Source of the DNA: Brachycybe producta
Taxonomy: Eukaryota > Arthropoda > Diplopoda > Playtdesmida > Andrognathidae
Reading direction: 5' to 3'
Assembly: GCA_036925085.1 (NCBI GenBank)
Contig: JAUPFP010000007.1
Location: 2,852,302-2,916,301 of the forward strand
DNA length: 64,000 nt
The notes under the pieces: model-generated
Database searches by the model: none
The model's input: only the letters and a program-made list of their open reading frames with translations
What the model was told of the DNA's origin: nothing
Program-made: the position numbers and the translations under genes
Shown: piece after piece, positions 1 to 12,241 of the stretch
How the letters are laid out: each line of letters begins with the position of its first letter
Position numbering within the stretch: the stretch's first letter is position 1

Positions 1-36
1 ATTCACTTTATAAAATAAAACTTACTGTTGAGCCAC

Positions 37-39
37 CAC

Positions 40-98
<59 letters not shown>

Positions 99-121
99 TT
101 ATTATTATTATTATTATTAAC

Positions 122-162
<41 letters not shown>

Positions 163-238
163 TTATTATTATTATTATTCTTATTATTATTATTATTATT
201 AACTATTATTATTATTATTAACTATTATTATTATTAAC

Positions 239-276
<38 letters not shown>

Positions 277-352
277 TTATTATTATTATTATTCTTATTA
301 TTATTATTATTATTAACTATTATTATTATTATTAACTATTATTATTATTAAC

Positions 353-443
<91 letters not shown>
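37..443. repeat. ATT trinucleotide microsatellite
   Basis: About 400 bases of nearly pure ATT repeats, broken at intervals by ATTCTT and ATTAACT variants. The interrupting variants themselves recur in order, which suggests that larger blocks of the array were duplicated. Confidence 0.97.
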
Positions 444-793
444 AAAGCCAAATAAAAACACGTTAAACATTAAAATACAATTTATTCAGACAAGAGGACG
501 ACATATTTGAATAACCATAATTTGAATTGGCAAAAAATTGAACCAATAAAATAAGAAGAGAAATTGAAATAATTATTTTTTTTATCAATAACTACAGATA
601 ATTTTTATTTTCTATAATATATTCATAAATTGTTTTTACATAATTTATTTTGAATGATAAGTTTTTATTAGATTATTTGTTTATAATTATGTAAATCTCG
701 TTTTCTTAAAATTGAAAATACAGACACAATTTTTTTACAACAAACAAATCCTTTAAATTTTGACAAGTTTCTTTTCTTTTGTAGTTTTTTTGT
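444..793. other. AT-rich 3' flank of GRIPAP1
   Basis: AT-rich sequence between the microsatellite and the GRIPAP1 stop codon. It presumably contains the GRIPAP1 3' UTR on the minus strand. I see no other gene. Confidence 0.5.
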
Positions 794-3700
794 TCAGGTC
801 GTTTTTTCCGTCAAAGTTTGAGTTCTGTTGAGGATATCTTTTTGAAGAGCTGCGTTTTCTTTCGAAAGTGAATCAAGATCCTATAAAAAAAACGAGAACG
901 AGACGACAAAACTATTAAAGGGTGAGTGGAACCTTATTTCAAAGTGATTTTAGGTTAGGACCTTTTGCAAATGCATGTTCTTAGTCAAATATTCCTCAAG
1001 AATACGTTGTAACCTGCGATTGATTTTCCGTTGATTTTCATCTCCGCGATCCTTAATGAAATCCAGAACGCGTTTGACCGTCAGTTTATCGACGGCCGCT
1101 CGAACGCGTGGATCCGATTTCCTTTCCATGCAATAGAACTGTATTATGGCTGTTTTTTCTAAGAGATCTTGTGCCATTGCAGCATTACTCTCTTCCAAAT
1201 AACTTAACTAAAGAACAAAATATATATATAACAATAAATAATTTTAAAACGAACGACATTATAAATATATTAAATTACTCTTTCCTGAAGTCCGACACAT
1301 TTCGTAACCAATGTGTCGTTTTCTTCGAGGAAATTAGTCGAAGGAGTCGGCGACTATAGAACGAATAACGAATACATGGTTAATTTATTAGCGAGAAAGA
1401 ATAAAAACCTCGGAAAAGGTTCTATATCGAGTCATTACGCTTCCGTTTTGAAGGCTAACGTTTCCCTCTTCTTTTCCATCTTTAATTTCACAAGGTCCGT
1501 TACCACTCATCATACTCCACGAACTGATCGAACTAACATACATATATAGAAATAAAGGTTTTAGTTCTAAGTTGAGGTTAGAGACGGCCCAAATTACGAT
1601 TCGATTAATCGGTGAATCGACTTTACTTAGTCGAATGAATCGATTCAAAACCCTGCGTAATTCTTAACTCGATTTTTTTTTATCCATAAAAACCTACTTT
1701 TTCTCTAAATTTTACTGTTAACATTAATTTAATCAGAAAATCTAATTGAATTGGGTAAAATTCCGGATTTTTAAATCGAAATTGAGTTCGACAATATCTT
1801 TTGGCCATCTCAGGTTGAGGGTCAATAGTCCTAAAAATGTGTTAACGCACCTCGTTTCGGTCTTATCCATTTCGGGCGTCTTGAAAAGTTCTGCTGAAAA
1901 ACAAAAATAAAACCAAAAGGTAATTTCTCTAAGGTTTTTTTCTGATTATAATCAATCATTTAACCAGTTCGACTGTGATTAGAATCGTTCAGAAGTTCCT
2001 GAAATCTTTCCTGTAAACGATCCGCTCGTTTACGTTCTATTTGTAGTTGTCGTTTCAAATCTTTCATCTAAATGTACATCGTTAAAAAAATACATTCGGT
2101 TAAATTTTAATTTAAAAAAGGGAAATAGGATGCGGACGTTTGTTTCTTGGTTCTAATTACGATTGAATTTCCTTTCTTTTCGTGGATTTTTCGATCTTCG
2201 AGCACATCTTTGATCTCCTGTTTGCATCTAGCGATGATTTCTTCAAACTCGGTCTTCTGAACGTTCGCAATCTCGAGTTGAGTTTCGAGATCTTTGATCG
2301 CTGTTTCGTGTTCCCCTTTTAACGCTTCGATTGTTGCGTTGTGTTCGTTCTTTGCTCGCGACAGACTCGCTTCGTAATGAGCTGTAGTGTTTTGAAGGGA
2401 TTCTTCGGCTTCGTTCAGTCGTCTCTCGAACCATCCACGCGTACAGTCGAGACTCTGTACTTCTGTTTCGAGATCTTCGATTTTAACTTTCGCTTTTTCG
2501 AGTTCGGCATTCAACACCTTGAAAAGTCACAATTGCAACATTTTACAAGAGAAATTTCTTTCGATCTTTAGAAGTTTCTTAAACCTTCTCATCTTCCAGT
2601 TTACGACTTAAAACTTCTATTTGTTTGATATAATCGTCTGTAAGTTGTGAAACTTCTTTTTTATGATCATCTACTTTAGTCTGCAAGTGAATTGCCATTT
2701 CGTCGAGCAAACATTTGCGTTTATCGGCAGTCTGAAAATTTAGTAATGTTAAGTTTAACTAAAGGTACGAGTTTTACGTTTGGTTGTTTAGTTACTTTCT
2801 GCGTATTTTCTACAGTAGTCGTTAACAAACGGTTTTTCTCTTCGACACCAGTAAAATGCTCAGAAAGCGAAACATTTTCTGCAACTTTCAATTCTAGCTG
2901 TTCTTTAAGATCTAAATTTTCTTTTCGAAAGTTCTCCAATGCCATCTTGGCGTCCGTAAATTGGCTTTGTAAAACGATGCAATCGGCTTCCAACCCTTTT
3001 AATTTGTCGGACGATTGACTGTCCACGGCTGCTCTCAGGTTAGAAACTTGAGATTCCAGTTCGTCGATCGTTCGAGAACTATGTTCTTTTGTCTCCTGCC
3101 AATTCTGAATCCAACAAACAACGATGAGAATGGAATTTGCCACTTTAAATATAGTTTGTTGCTTTAATATACTTCGAGTGCATTGTTTAGTTGGATCTGC
3201 AATCGATGAGTTAGTTCTCGAAGTTGTTCAATCTCGAGATCTTTAGTTTCTTGGAGATCAACGATCGACGTTTTGTTCTGTTCGTACATTGTCTCTTTCT
3301 CGGTCTGTAGCTGATTTAGGCTGAAACGTGTTACGTTCATGTGAATCAAACTAATTTTCAAACTAATGTTGAAAAAGATCAGATTTCTTTACCTCTCTTG
3401 TTTCTTTTTCAGTTTTTCTTTTAGTTTATTAACTTCTCCTTCAACATTTTGTAGTTTTAAACGCAAATCTTCCATCTGTTCTTTCAGAATGTTTTTCTCT
3501 TCGGTTTCCGTATCCAAAAGAAGTTTAATTCCTATTTCAATAAATAGAAATAAGGTTTTATAAGATTATTTCTTTTAATTCGTATAATCTTTTTTTTTTC
3601 ATAAAAATTAACCGGAAAGTTCTTTAATCTGTGTTTGTAACTCTTCGTTTTTGGTTTCCATTTCACGAAGAAGTTCGACGACCGAAGAGTTGTTTCCAGA

Positions 3701-5442
3701 TGATTTCCGATAACTTACTTCACCCTCTCCGACTTCGACAAAATCGTAATCTTCTTTGTCGTTCTGTTGAACGGCGCTGTAAAAAATATCAAAAGATCGA
3801 AAAAAGGGAAAGAAAAATTTCCACACTTAAATGTTACTCTCGTAATTTAGTCGAATCGAAGCAACATATTGCATATTATGTGTTAAGTGTATTCCAGTTT
3901 TTAAACATTAGTTTTTTTTTTTAACTTGTGTTAATTTCTCGGTCTTTTATTTAACTAATCAGACCTTTTATCATCATCACCACCACAATCATCATCTCCT
4001 TCACTGGTTTCATTCAAAGAATCTGCCATAAAGTCACTGTATGAATAAGATACAAGTAATTTTTAGTCATTTTCGATCAGGTTTTTTTTTTGTCTTTCTG
4101 TTGCTCCTTCTTAAATTTATTTTCCTCTTTTTGCAAAGTGTGATATTTGTTTTAATAAATGTGAACGAAAATAAAAAAGATTTTTGTGTTGAGAATCGAT
4201 AATAATCATGTAAATTCAATTTTTTCATTTTAAATCAACAGACATCTCGACTCACCGAAGTGATTTCATGAGTCTTGAAACTTCTTTCTCGTGGTTTTTT
4301 TGCAAATCTTCATTATAGAAATACCAAATTTTTTATTAGTAAATTACAAAAACTTTTTCTTAGCAAAAGATGAAATCGATGGGATTCACCAGAGGTATTC
4401 TTTTTGAGGGCCGTATTCTCTGCCACGAGCCTTCGTATCTCGTTGCTTTGATTACCGTCTCCAATAGACGGATCCGAACCTCTTTCATTCTTTAGACTTT
4501 CTAGTTCCTTTCTGAGCTTATCATCGACGGTTAACACCTTTAACGATATAATAAAACGTTGATTTCTTAAAGTTATATTACTATTTAAAGTGATTTTAAA
4601 AACTTTCAGAGGCTAGTTCTTCCATTAAGGTCGTGTTTTGTAAACGGAATTCATCTTCCTGACTTTGTAATTTGACTTGCAGAACTTCATTTTCTTGCAG
4701 CAAGATCTCGACATCCTATCATTTAAAACAGATATAAATGATCTTGAGTCATTAAGTCAAATTCATAAAAGGAAACTCTACACTTTAACCCTTTGAAGTA
4801 AGGTTTCAAACATAGAAAAACTCTTTGAATTCGATAATATTTCTACGTTGATGAACCCTGTTCTGAGGATTCAAGTGTAGACAATGATATGCGAAGTTTT
4901 TCTTCTTGAAGTTGAGTTTTTTGAGCCGAAATATTGCTCAAACCTTTATTTTTCTGCTTTTGTCGATTGTTTTCAGAGCCCTCTGATAGTCGTTTTCTAA
5001 TGCTTCAAGTTTCTGCTTCATGAAAACTATTTCTGAAAAATGAAAAATGATCAAAAATGACCACAAGTTTTATGAAAAAAGAACTGACAAATGTTTGTTG
5101 TTGAAATTATTACCATTCCTTTGCTTCTTTTCTCGTTCTTCGTGTGTGTAATTCAATGTTTTCAGATCAATTAATTGCGTCTGTTAACGAAAAAGCACAT
5201 ACAATCATTTGGGTTTTAATAATTATTTAATTTGAGAAAGAGAAGAACTTGCGAAGTAAAAGACTAAAAAAAGATTTCGTTTTATTACACACTTTTTACA
5301 AATAGTTAAAAAAAATACACAAACACGATGTAAATTTTTGAAAATCACTTTGAAAATGTGATAAAAGATGTTACAAATAAGTACAATTCAAACAATTCAC
5401 CTGCAATTGCTGAAAATCTTCCTCCGACAGCGTGGACGCCAT
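794..5442 (-). CDS. GRIPAP1: GRIP1-associated protein 1 (GRASP-1) orthologue
   Basis: A long coiled-coil protein spread over many short exons. The known family member is a Rab4 effector that acts in endosome recycling. The start reads [14 protein letters not shown], close to the vertebrate MAQALSEEEFQRMQ. A later exon (about 4618-4717) reads [18 protein letters not shown], matching the family's N-terminal coiled coil. The exon at about 1970-2068 gives [17 protein letters not shown], and the exon ending near 950 gives [13 protein letters not shown] and LTKNMHLQ, both typical of the conserved C-terminus. The last exon (794-880) ends in a TGA. Heptad-rich helices fill the middle (2107-3780). The start is the first ATG in the conserved frame. 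Exon borders inside the coiled coil are approximate. The 1199-1850 stretch is an intron in which I see no exon. Confidence 0.93.
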
Positions 5443-5446
5443 CTTT
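5435..5446 (-). promoter_or_regulatory. YY1-like motif over the GRIPAP1 start codon
   Basis: On the minus strand the start codon lies in AAAGATGGCGTC. YY1 binds AAGATGGCGGC-type sites near transcription starts in animals. The same 12-mer covers the start of the MADF gene at 19839-19850. The motif is seen; the function is inferred. Confidence 0.45.
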
Positions 5447-5617
5447 AAATCTTTATTGTTGTTGTTTACATTAATTGCGCCATCTGGTGACTTTATTTAA
5501 AGTTAACCGCATTGCGGAAAGAAATATTTCGAGTGACGTCACAGTTTATTGCGAACGACCTCAAGGTCAAAGAAGTACATTTATTAGCAGCGACTAAATT
5601 TGACGGCGGTGAGCGGC

Positions 5618-5813
5618 TAACAGGCAGTTAGAAATCGGGGAGAACTTCAGTTGGCTCCGCCGTTGTTATGACGACTGGCATCTTCTAATTGGTTGGTTAT
5701 GTAGTCTGACGTCACATGCTCCGCCCTTTTCAACAAACCAATTAGAAGTTGACAGTCGGCATAAAAAGGGCGGAGCCAACTGAAGTTTTCTCCGATTTCT
5801 AACTGCCTGTTAT
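5618..5813. mobile_element. Palindromic MITE, CRE/CCAAT/GC-box family
   Basis: Inverted repeat with ends taACAGGC and GCCTGTta. Each arm carries a GGCGGAGCCAAC-type GC-box stretch and AATTAGAAGTT/AACTTCTAATTGG (CCAAT box), with TGACGTCA in the middle. No transposase. It lies 176 bp upstream of the GRIPAP1 start. No target-site duplication is readable here, though other copies have one. Confidence 0.85.
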
Positions 5814-5910
5814 AAACATTTATTTATTGGTTGGTTATTAGGCGAGATTTACATGGATCACTTTGTGGCGCCACAAAGTGGTTGACGTGGTTTGCTTCAT
5901 ACGGGCCACC

Positions 5911-6187
5911 CAGTACCGTCTTTACTATAAGGGCACACGGGGCCCGTGCCCAGGGTGGCAGGGCCCCCGACCTCACGGGGGCCCCGAAAGGTTACACTAA
6001 AAAAGGAGCTCAATTTTTTTTTCTATTTTTAGGTAGATACCTACTAAGAATTACCGTCAACATTTCTAAATTGAAATGTTAATAGGACACCAGATCAGAT
6101 TTTTAAATTTTTTCTAATTTTTACTATCCAACGGTGCCCCCAATTCTTGTGTGCCCAAGGGCCCCGACATGCCCTAAGACGGCCCTG
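5911..6187. mobile_element. Short non-autonomous hAT-type element
   Basis: A 277-bp element flanked on both sides by the 8-bp duplication GGGCCACC (5903-5910 and 6188-6195). The termini are imperfect inverted repeats (left CAGTACCGTCTTTACTATAA, right in reverse complement CAGGGCCGTCTTAGGGCATG). The subterminal parts are rich in GGGCCC. An 8-bp duplication and CAG ends are typical of hAT transposons. There is no coding sequence. Confidence 0.85.
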
Positions 6188-6394
6188 GGGCCACCACTGA
6201 TATTTTTATTTATTTATATTATTTTTAATTATTTTTTGCTTAAGGTGGAAAAGGACAAAACAAAAGTCGAGTCCAATCAGAGACTCAAGAGTTAAGAAAC
6301 CCAATCAACCAACTCCATCTAGTAACAACCTTCTTAATTAGGTATATATTAAACCACCTTAACCATATAACAGCCGGTTCAAATCAACAAGCAA
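6188..6394. other. Intergenic sequence, no feature recognised
   Basis: AT-rich stretch followed by unique-looking sequence. No coding frame or repeat was recognised. Confidence 0.4.
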
Positions 6395-6613
6395 GTAAAG
6401 ACAGGAACACGCAGACGTTTGCTCCGCCCCTTTTATGATTACAGGCAACTTCTAATTGGGAGTTGCCTGTCCTCGAGATCATAAAAGGGGCGGACGTCAC
6501 ATCACATGTGGTCTGACGTCACATGCCCCACCGTTTTCATTTTGCAATTGGTTCATATTTGGTCTGACGCTCATAAAAGGGCGGAGCAAACGTCTGCGTG
6601 TCCCTGTCTTTAC
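6395..6613. mobile_element. Palindromic MITE, related subfamily (GTAAAGACAGG ends)
   Basis: Ends GTAAAGACAGG and CCTGTCTTTAC. The arms hold GACGTTTGCTCCGCCC and its complement, with TGACGTCACATG inside. The core resembles the 5618 family but the outer arms differ. An extra short palindrome around 6440-6500 suggests an internal rearrangement. Confidence 0.8.
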
Positions 6614-6944
6614 ATGTCTGTGTTCAATCACGAGTAAAGTCACAGTGTAGAAGGGAAGGGGATAGGGTGAATCCCGCTGTAAAAATAAGGTTTACTAAGT
6701 TTTATTGAAAAATTGCCTTTTTTTTAATTGAACACAGTAAACAATTACAGCATAATTTTGAGAAGCTCAAAGCAATTTATTACAATAATTTTTAAATTAA
6801 AAAAGAAATTATATAGAATTTAAGAAAAAATGAAGATAAAATGGAAATTTTAAGAAATTAAATAAATTATTGAGCACAAAATTTATTTTTTGAAAATTTT
6901 CAATTTTTGAAATTAAAACTTTCTTATGTTTTTTTTTTTGTAAA
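6614..6944. other. AT-rich 3' flank of the Shisa-like gene
   Basis: Poly-A/T-rich sequence downstream (minus strand) of the 6945 stop codon, probably its 3' UTR and spacer. No other feature is seen. Confidence 0.4.
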
Positions 6945-8660
6945 TTAGAATTTCGTGGACCAATACAAAGTTTCTTCGCTAGAGGGCGTTGTTGTTGCCT
7001 GATTACTATTCACAGATGTATGGCTCGAATGTGAGGATTTGACAGTGGACGAAGGTGAGCCAGTGGTCAAGTGAGTACTCATGGGTAATGTTCCTTGCTG
7101 AGTCCTAGGAAGAAGAAAAAAAATGGTAGCCACGGCATTAATTAACTAATTAACGAAGATACGACACATGAATAACTTACTCCGTGTCGTCTCCACTAGG
7201 TGGCGGTTTAACAGTTGATTCCTCTTCACTTATGACAATCGGAACACTAATCGGATTTGTCGCTTCGTAAGGAGGTGGAGCGTCATCGGGATGAATGATT
7301 CCTTTTTCCTGTTTCTCGGTCCGATTTCGCTCTCTTTCGTCTTCGTCGTCATCGTCCTCGCAATTAATCGTAACCACATTTGTTGGTATAAGGTCGACTG
7401 TTGCAAAAGAGTTTGGGTGGCGTTGAGGAGGTGTCGGTGGAGTACCACTGATGACAGCGCCTCCAGTGGCCGACTGATGGTAGTCCAGATCCACAAGTGG
7501 ATTCGGTCCGTTGGTGTCTATTGGTGTCGTGGCCGAACTGTTTTGATTTGAGAATGAATACATGTTGGCCACACCACTTGCAGTCGAACTGCAGTGTAAT
7601 TGGTAAAGAGGTCCTGTCAAAACATGAAAGTAGTTAGCAACGCTCCCATAATAGTTACTTGTTGTGGCCACTTGGTGGCGCTTTTAAGCTGGGTACAGAC
7701 GGCCAATTCTGGCTTTTTCTGGAAAGCATTAGTGTATGTTGCCAGAGTCAATCCTGATCAAAGCAAACATTCTTGGCAAATATGCTTTTGCTCTCGGAGT
7801 CTCGGTCATCTTACGAGGTTGGAACTTCCCACGTCCAGGAGTGACCAACCAGAATTGACCGTCTGTACCCAGCTTTAAACAATGGCATTAATTTACAGGC
7901 ATCTGTAGACAGCTTCAGAATTTCTTTGGCTCTGTCCTTTTATGAGCGGCATCAATTTCTAATTGGTTTGTTACTGGGTCTAATGCCCCCCATATCCCGC
8001 CCTTTTTATTTCTAATTGGTTGATATATCTGGTCTGACGCTCATAAAACGGCGGAGCCAAAGAAATTCTGAAGCTGTCCACAGATGCCTGTAAATAATTG
8101 TTTTTTTACCTCCATTGACATTAGTGTGTCGTCGTTTGTAAAGTAGACAGCAAGTGCAAAAGAAGCAGGAAAGAATTGTGATGAGAGTAATTGCAAAAAT
8201 GGCTCCACATAATACACCCAGGACAATAGCCAAACTGAACTCCAATAAGACGAAACGAAATAAATCAGGAAGCATAAAATGAATAACTTTTTGAATTAAA
8301 CATTAACTTTGTTGTAAAGATTTTTCAGAACTGGATTTTTAAAAAAAAAATTACAGTACATGTCATTTTGGAATGTTTTTTTTTGTAGGATTTGTGCGGA
8401 TCTTGATAATTATGTCATTGCTCATGGATCAGCAGCCAAATATAAACCTACTCTGGTATTTCTGCCGGTTGAAGTACTTCTTTTTTGGTGCAACAATATT
8501 TGTAACTGTTTGTTCCACAACAGTAAACATCCTGAGAACCATCTTCACTTGGACAGTGGAATCCTTGCTTCCATTTGCCATAACTGTCCTGATAATCAGC
8601 ACAGAATTCACTCCCTAGAACTGAATTAAAATATGGATTCAAAATTTGATTTAATTTCAC
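6945..8660 (-). CDS. Shisa-like single-pass membrane protein
   Basis: Three exons are clear: 8452-8660, 8110-8234 and 7181-7613, then a last one at 6945-7104. Exon 1 carries the cysteine pattern of Shisa proteins: EFCADY, a tryptophan, FHCPSE, YCCG and KYCC. The second exon encodes one transmembrane helix (LAIVLGVLCGAIFAITLI) followed by cysteines. The tail has an acidic run (EDDDDEDE) and a PPPYEA motif of the kind that binds WW domains, as in vertebrate Shisa proteins. Splice phases agree (PAEIP-D-LAIV). An AG before TTCTAGGG near 8625 suggests that a separate upstream exon holds the signal peptide. I could not locate it, so the ATG at 8660 is provisional. Family members act in receptor trafficking, but the role here is unknown. 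Confidence 0.8.
7684..7878. mobile_element. Palindromic MITE with TTAA ends
   Basis: Inverted repeat with ends GCTGGGTACAGACGG and CCGTCTGTACCCAGC, bordered by TTAA on the left and TTTAAA on the right. It lies in the intron of the Shisa-like gene. TTAA targets are used by piggyBac-type elements. No coding capacity. Confidence 0.8.
7895..8091. mobile_element. Palindromic MITE, CRE/GC-box family, subfamily B
   Basis: Ends ACAGGCATCTGTAGACAGCT and its near complement; the arms hold TTTGGCTC and GGCGGAGCCAAAG. It sits in the same intron as the 7684 element, only 16 bp away. Related to the copy at 21519-21710. Confidence 0.85.
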
Positions 8661-9250
8661 TAATTACCCAATGTCCACTAATTAAAGAAGGTTTAGTTTT
8701 GAGCTTTTTGAGTTGGTTTAGTTGTAGTTGATTCCATGGTACAATGTACAAACATAGCCTCCTCCTCCTCCTTAATCTCTTCTATAAAGGAGAGGCTACA
8801 TGTTTCTTAAAAGGAGAAACCTCAAGAATAAAATGTAAGAATCAACTCTACAAAGCCATATGTATACATAATCTCTAATTTTCCCCATGATACCAAGTGT
8901 ATCGATTTTACAATGGAGAAGAAAAAAAAAGTAGATTATGTGTTTACATAAGAATGTTACTATGGTAACATTGTGATGATGAGGCTGGAGTCTGGACGTA
9001 TGTTTATTCTTTTTTTGGAGTACACTATTATTATTATTATAAATGGACAAGTAGCTTTGGATGTTGAGAACAAATATAATAATATGGAGTCTTTTTTTTT
9101 TCCATTGTTATCATTTTTTTTTTGCTAAGACAAACAAAAAAATATGAAATACCTGTATTTGTCTTGAAAGAAAACATCTTTGATAAATAACATCATCCAT
9201 TACCTTTTATGTTTGCACTCCACCAACTTCTTATCACAACCAAATGAGAG
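8661..9250. other. Intergenic, upstream side of the Shisa-like gene
   Basis: AT-rich with several short CT-rich tracts. It may hold the missing first exon of the Shisa-like gene, but I could not identify one. Confidence 0.35.
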
Positions 9251-9254
9251 ATGA

Positions 9255-9590
9255 TTACTATCATAAGCCACTAGTGATTGCATATCTAGCTCATAATCAT
9301 GTAATAGTCACAAAAGCAAATTACAAAATATTATTATGACAAATATTGTTGTATGACAGAAAATGTACAGAAAAATTTATAAAATTGTGACACTCATATC
9401 TTATGATGGCATTGTGCATTATTATTTTATGACTGTCATTTTATTCTGTATACCAGTCAATGGCAGTCATATGAAAAGATTCGTTACATTAAATATTTGG
9501 TAATTTGCTTTTGTGTGACAATTTCAAAGTTAACAGCTAGATATGAGAATTTATCGTCATATGACAGTCTTATTTTTTTTTCTGTAATGA
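9255..9590. repeat. Palindromic repeat, copy 1 (ATATCTAGCTCATAA family)
   Basis: Inverted repeat with ATATCTAGCTCATAA near the left end and AGCTAGATATGAG near the right. It is rich in TGTCATATGAC-type words and CAGTCAATGGCAGTCATATG. A diverged copy lies at 56695-57000. Boundaries are approximate. Confidence 0.7.
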
Positions 9591-11270
9591 AGCCATCAGA
9601 TTATTATTTTTCTTATGAGGTTTTTAAAAGAAGGGCTCAGAAGTCAAGAGGAATAAGTGACAAACAGTAATGTTTTGAGTAAATTTGAGTTCAAAGTAAG
9701 AAATTTCCATAAAATATCAATGTTATATAGTTATGTGTTTTGACGGCTATAAAAGCAGCAATGAGCGGCTTTTTCATTTATTTCTCTTATTGTCCCCGAA
9801 AATTCTTTATGAATTCATTGACAAAATGTCGTATTTACTGTATATCTCAATTTTTATTATAACAATTTCACTTAGTCCTCTTGGCTTTTCCTAAGTCTTT
9901 CAATTTCTAAAAGATTTGTTAAATTGATTTTATTATTATACCTTCGTGGTCCTCATCGGGTCTCATTCGAATCGACATCTCTCCCTCTTTTTTATTTGAA
10001 ATTCGTAATGAAAATGTCAATTGTCAACACTTTTAAAAGTCCAATTGTTGAAGATGTTTTTTCTCTAAATTTAAAGGTTTTTTCTTCTTTTTTCTGCAGC
10101 TTTGATCTCATTTTCCGATTTTCTTCATTTCTTCTTCGTTTTTCCTGTCGATTGATTCTTGATCGTTGTCTTTTTTTCTTCTTCTTCTTCTATATAGTAA
10201 AAAAAAATTGGTGTGAGTCATTTTTAGTGAAAATGGATGTTGAAACCCTCTTTTAAGGAAGGGGGAAAAGATAAGGGGATAGATTAAGAATATGGGTTTC
10301 AATCGCACAATTGGACATCATCATCATCATCTCTGAAAAAGACAGGCTCTTTTTTGTTTAACTGAAATCGATATTTTCAGTTATAACAATCATTTAATTT
10401 CGTTTCAATTCAAAGCTTGTTATTTAAAAAAAAAACCGTAGCTTTTATAAAATTTAAAATGTTAGAGAAACTAGAAAGGTTCAATCAATATTGACCCTCT
10501 TTGATGGGAATTATGTTAAAATTATTGCTTGATTTAAAAAAAAAACAGGTGTTTTCACACTCCACTCTATTATGCAGTTAATTTGCATAATAATAAAATA
10601 CACCTTTTTTGTTTCAGTTATTTTTTTATTTCAAATATTATTTCTTAGTTATATAGTGTAGGGTTAGAAATGATTTAAACAAGAAAATTATCAGTTTTAA
10701 TTGGTTTTTTTTTGTTTCTTCCTGCCGTTCTTTGTGATAATTTTATTCATTAATCAATAAAACGTTTAAAGTTAATGAACTTCTTGAATTATGGAAATGA
10801 GGGAGATAGGGTAAGATATATAGGAGGAAGGAGGGAAGAGATGTGGGTGAAAAATATGGTAACTTCTTTATTTTTTTTGATATCACATTAAAGAAATTTA
10901 ATATCATTTTTTTATTAAAAAAAATCAAATAAAAATAGATAAATCAATAACAATATTTGTTCGTATAAATAGAAAATTATTTTTCGAACAATACAACTGT
11001 AAAAATAGTCTTGAATAAAAGAAAATTCAAGCAGCTTATGTGTCTATATTGTAAGAAAAAAAAATCTGTTCTTTAAAAGCTAGAAAAATAAAAATTTCAC
11101 TAGGTTTTATTCTCATTTTTTAAATAAAATGCATTTAAAATAAAATAAAAGAGAAAAAACACTTGCCTTAATTAAGTATTATTGTTGCATAATAATTACC
11201 TGTTCGCTAGTTGTATAGATGTATTTTTTTTTTACTATTAGCAATTTTTGCTTATTTCTATTTATTTGAC
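9591..11270. other. Intergenic AT-rich stretch
   Basis: Homopolymer-rich non-coding sequence. At 9826 an ATG on the plus strand opens a 20-residue hydrophobic frame (MSYLLYISIFIITISL) that stops at once, with no continuing exon seen. No supported gene. Confidence 0.4.
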
Positions 11271-11274
11271 TTTT

Positions 11275-11471
11275 CTAGTCTAGTTGTGTGTTTTGCATCA
11301 CTCCAATATCAATGATGCCCTCCTCATCATCAGAGAAGGATTTTATTTTTGTTGAAAGACTACGCATGCGCGCGATCTCTCTCTCTCTCTTCTTGAGTGA
11401 GTTGCTTCTTTTTATTCTTCTTCCATCATAATCATCACCATCTCTTGTTGCTATGCCAACCGGAAGAGGCT
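11275..11471 (-). CDS. Possible terminal exon of an unidentified protein
   Basis: An open frame of about 65 codons preceded on the minus strand by a good acceptor (CTTTCTTTTACAATGCAG) and ending in TAG. It reads PLPVGIATRDGDDYDGR, then a basic stretch with RSNSLKKREREIARMR, and ends with KIKSFSDDEEG and IIDIGV. The basic-serine-acidic composition looks like an intracellular tail rather than chance translation, but there is no recognised domain and no upstream exon was found. Its entry phase does not fit the upstream gene at 12891-14625. Confidence 0.3.
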
Positions 11472-11507
11472 GCATTGTAAAAGAAAGCCAATGAGTTATA
11501 GATAGAG

Positions 11508-12241
11508 CAAAGGGGTCGGCAAACGACGGTCCCCTGCCGCCTTTTTATTTTATGACCTGCGAGCTAAATAATTTAAATTTTAAATTTGCATTTTCACTTT
11601 TGATATCATTTTTTTAATTTTTGTATCAAAAAAAGATTTATTATAACTATCGGGTGTTTTGTATTTAATTTAGTGTGTCAATAGATGATGATAAATGTCA
11701 AAAGATGTTTTTTTTTCATAATTCATTTTATGCCTGGTTAGACATTAGCGTCCATTTTCGTTTGTCTCGTAGCAGACGATTACATTAGGATTTTATATAT
11801 ATATATTTAAAAATATTTAAAGTTTAACTTGAAATCAAAAGTTGTAATTTATATTTTTACTGTAAAATAATAACTATTAATATGCAAAAGAATTTTTTTT
11901 AGTTATTTTCATAATATTTTTTAAATTAAAATAGATATTTCGTTTTATTTTTAATAAAAAAAAATTCAAACTTAATGTTTAAATATGTTTGTTAATTATA
12001 ATTATACTTAGAATGGCGCTAAATATGCAAGAAAAATTTAAAATAAAATATTTTTCTATGATAAAGGCGTATTAAAAATCCTTTTTAAAAACAAAAAATG
12101 GCGGAAATTTCTTTAACATTAAATTCATGTAATGCCTAACCTGTATAAAAAGAATCTTGGTTGTTGTTTTTACCTCTTGGCCCACAAAGCCTAAAATATT
12201 TTACTATCCGGCTCTTTTCATAAAAAGTTTGCCAACCCCTG
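11508..12241. mobile_element. Non-autonomous hAT-type element, 734 bp
   Basis: Termini CAAAGGGGTCGGCAAAC and, in reverse complement at the right end, CAGGGGTTGGCAAAC. These are typical hAT ends. The flanks carry an 8-bp near-duplication (AGATAGAG at 11500-11507, AGCTAGAG at 12242-12249). The interior is AT-rich with no open frame, so this is an internally deleted derivative. One mismatch in the duplication and imperfect ends suggest some age. Confidence 0.85.

Noticed and set aside
1108-1648. Plus- and minus-strand frames in the GRIPAP1 intron
   Set aside because: They overlap the conserved GRIPAP1 exon on the other strand or run into intron sequence. No family similarity is recognised.
7291-8629. 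Plus-strand frames across the Shisa-like gene
   Set aside because: Antisense shadows of the minus-strand exons that carry the cysteine motif and PPxY.
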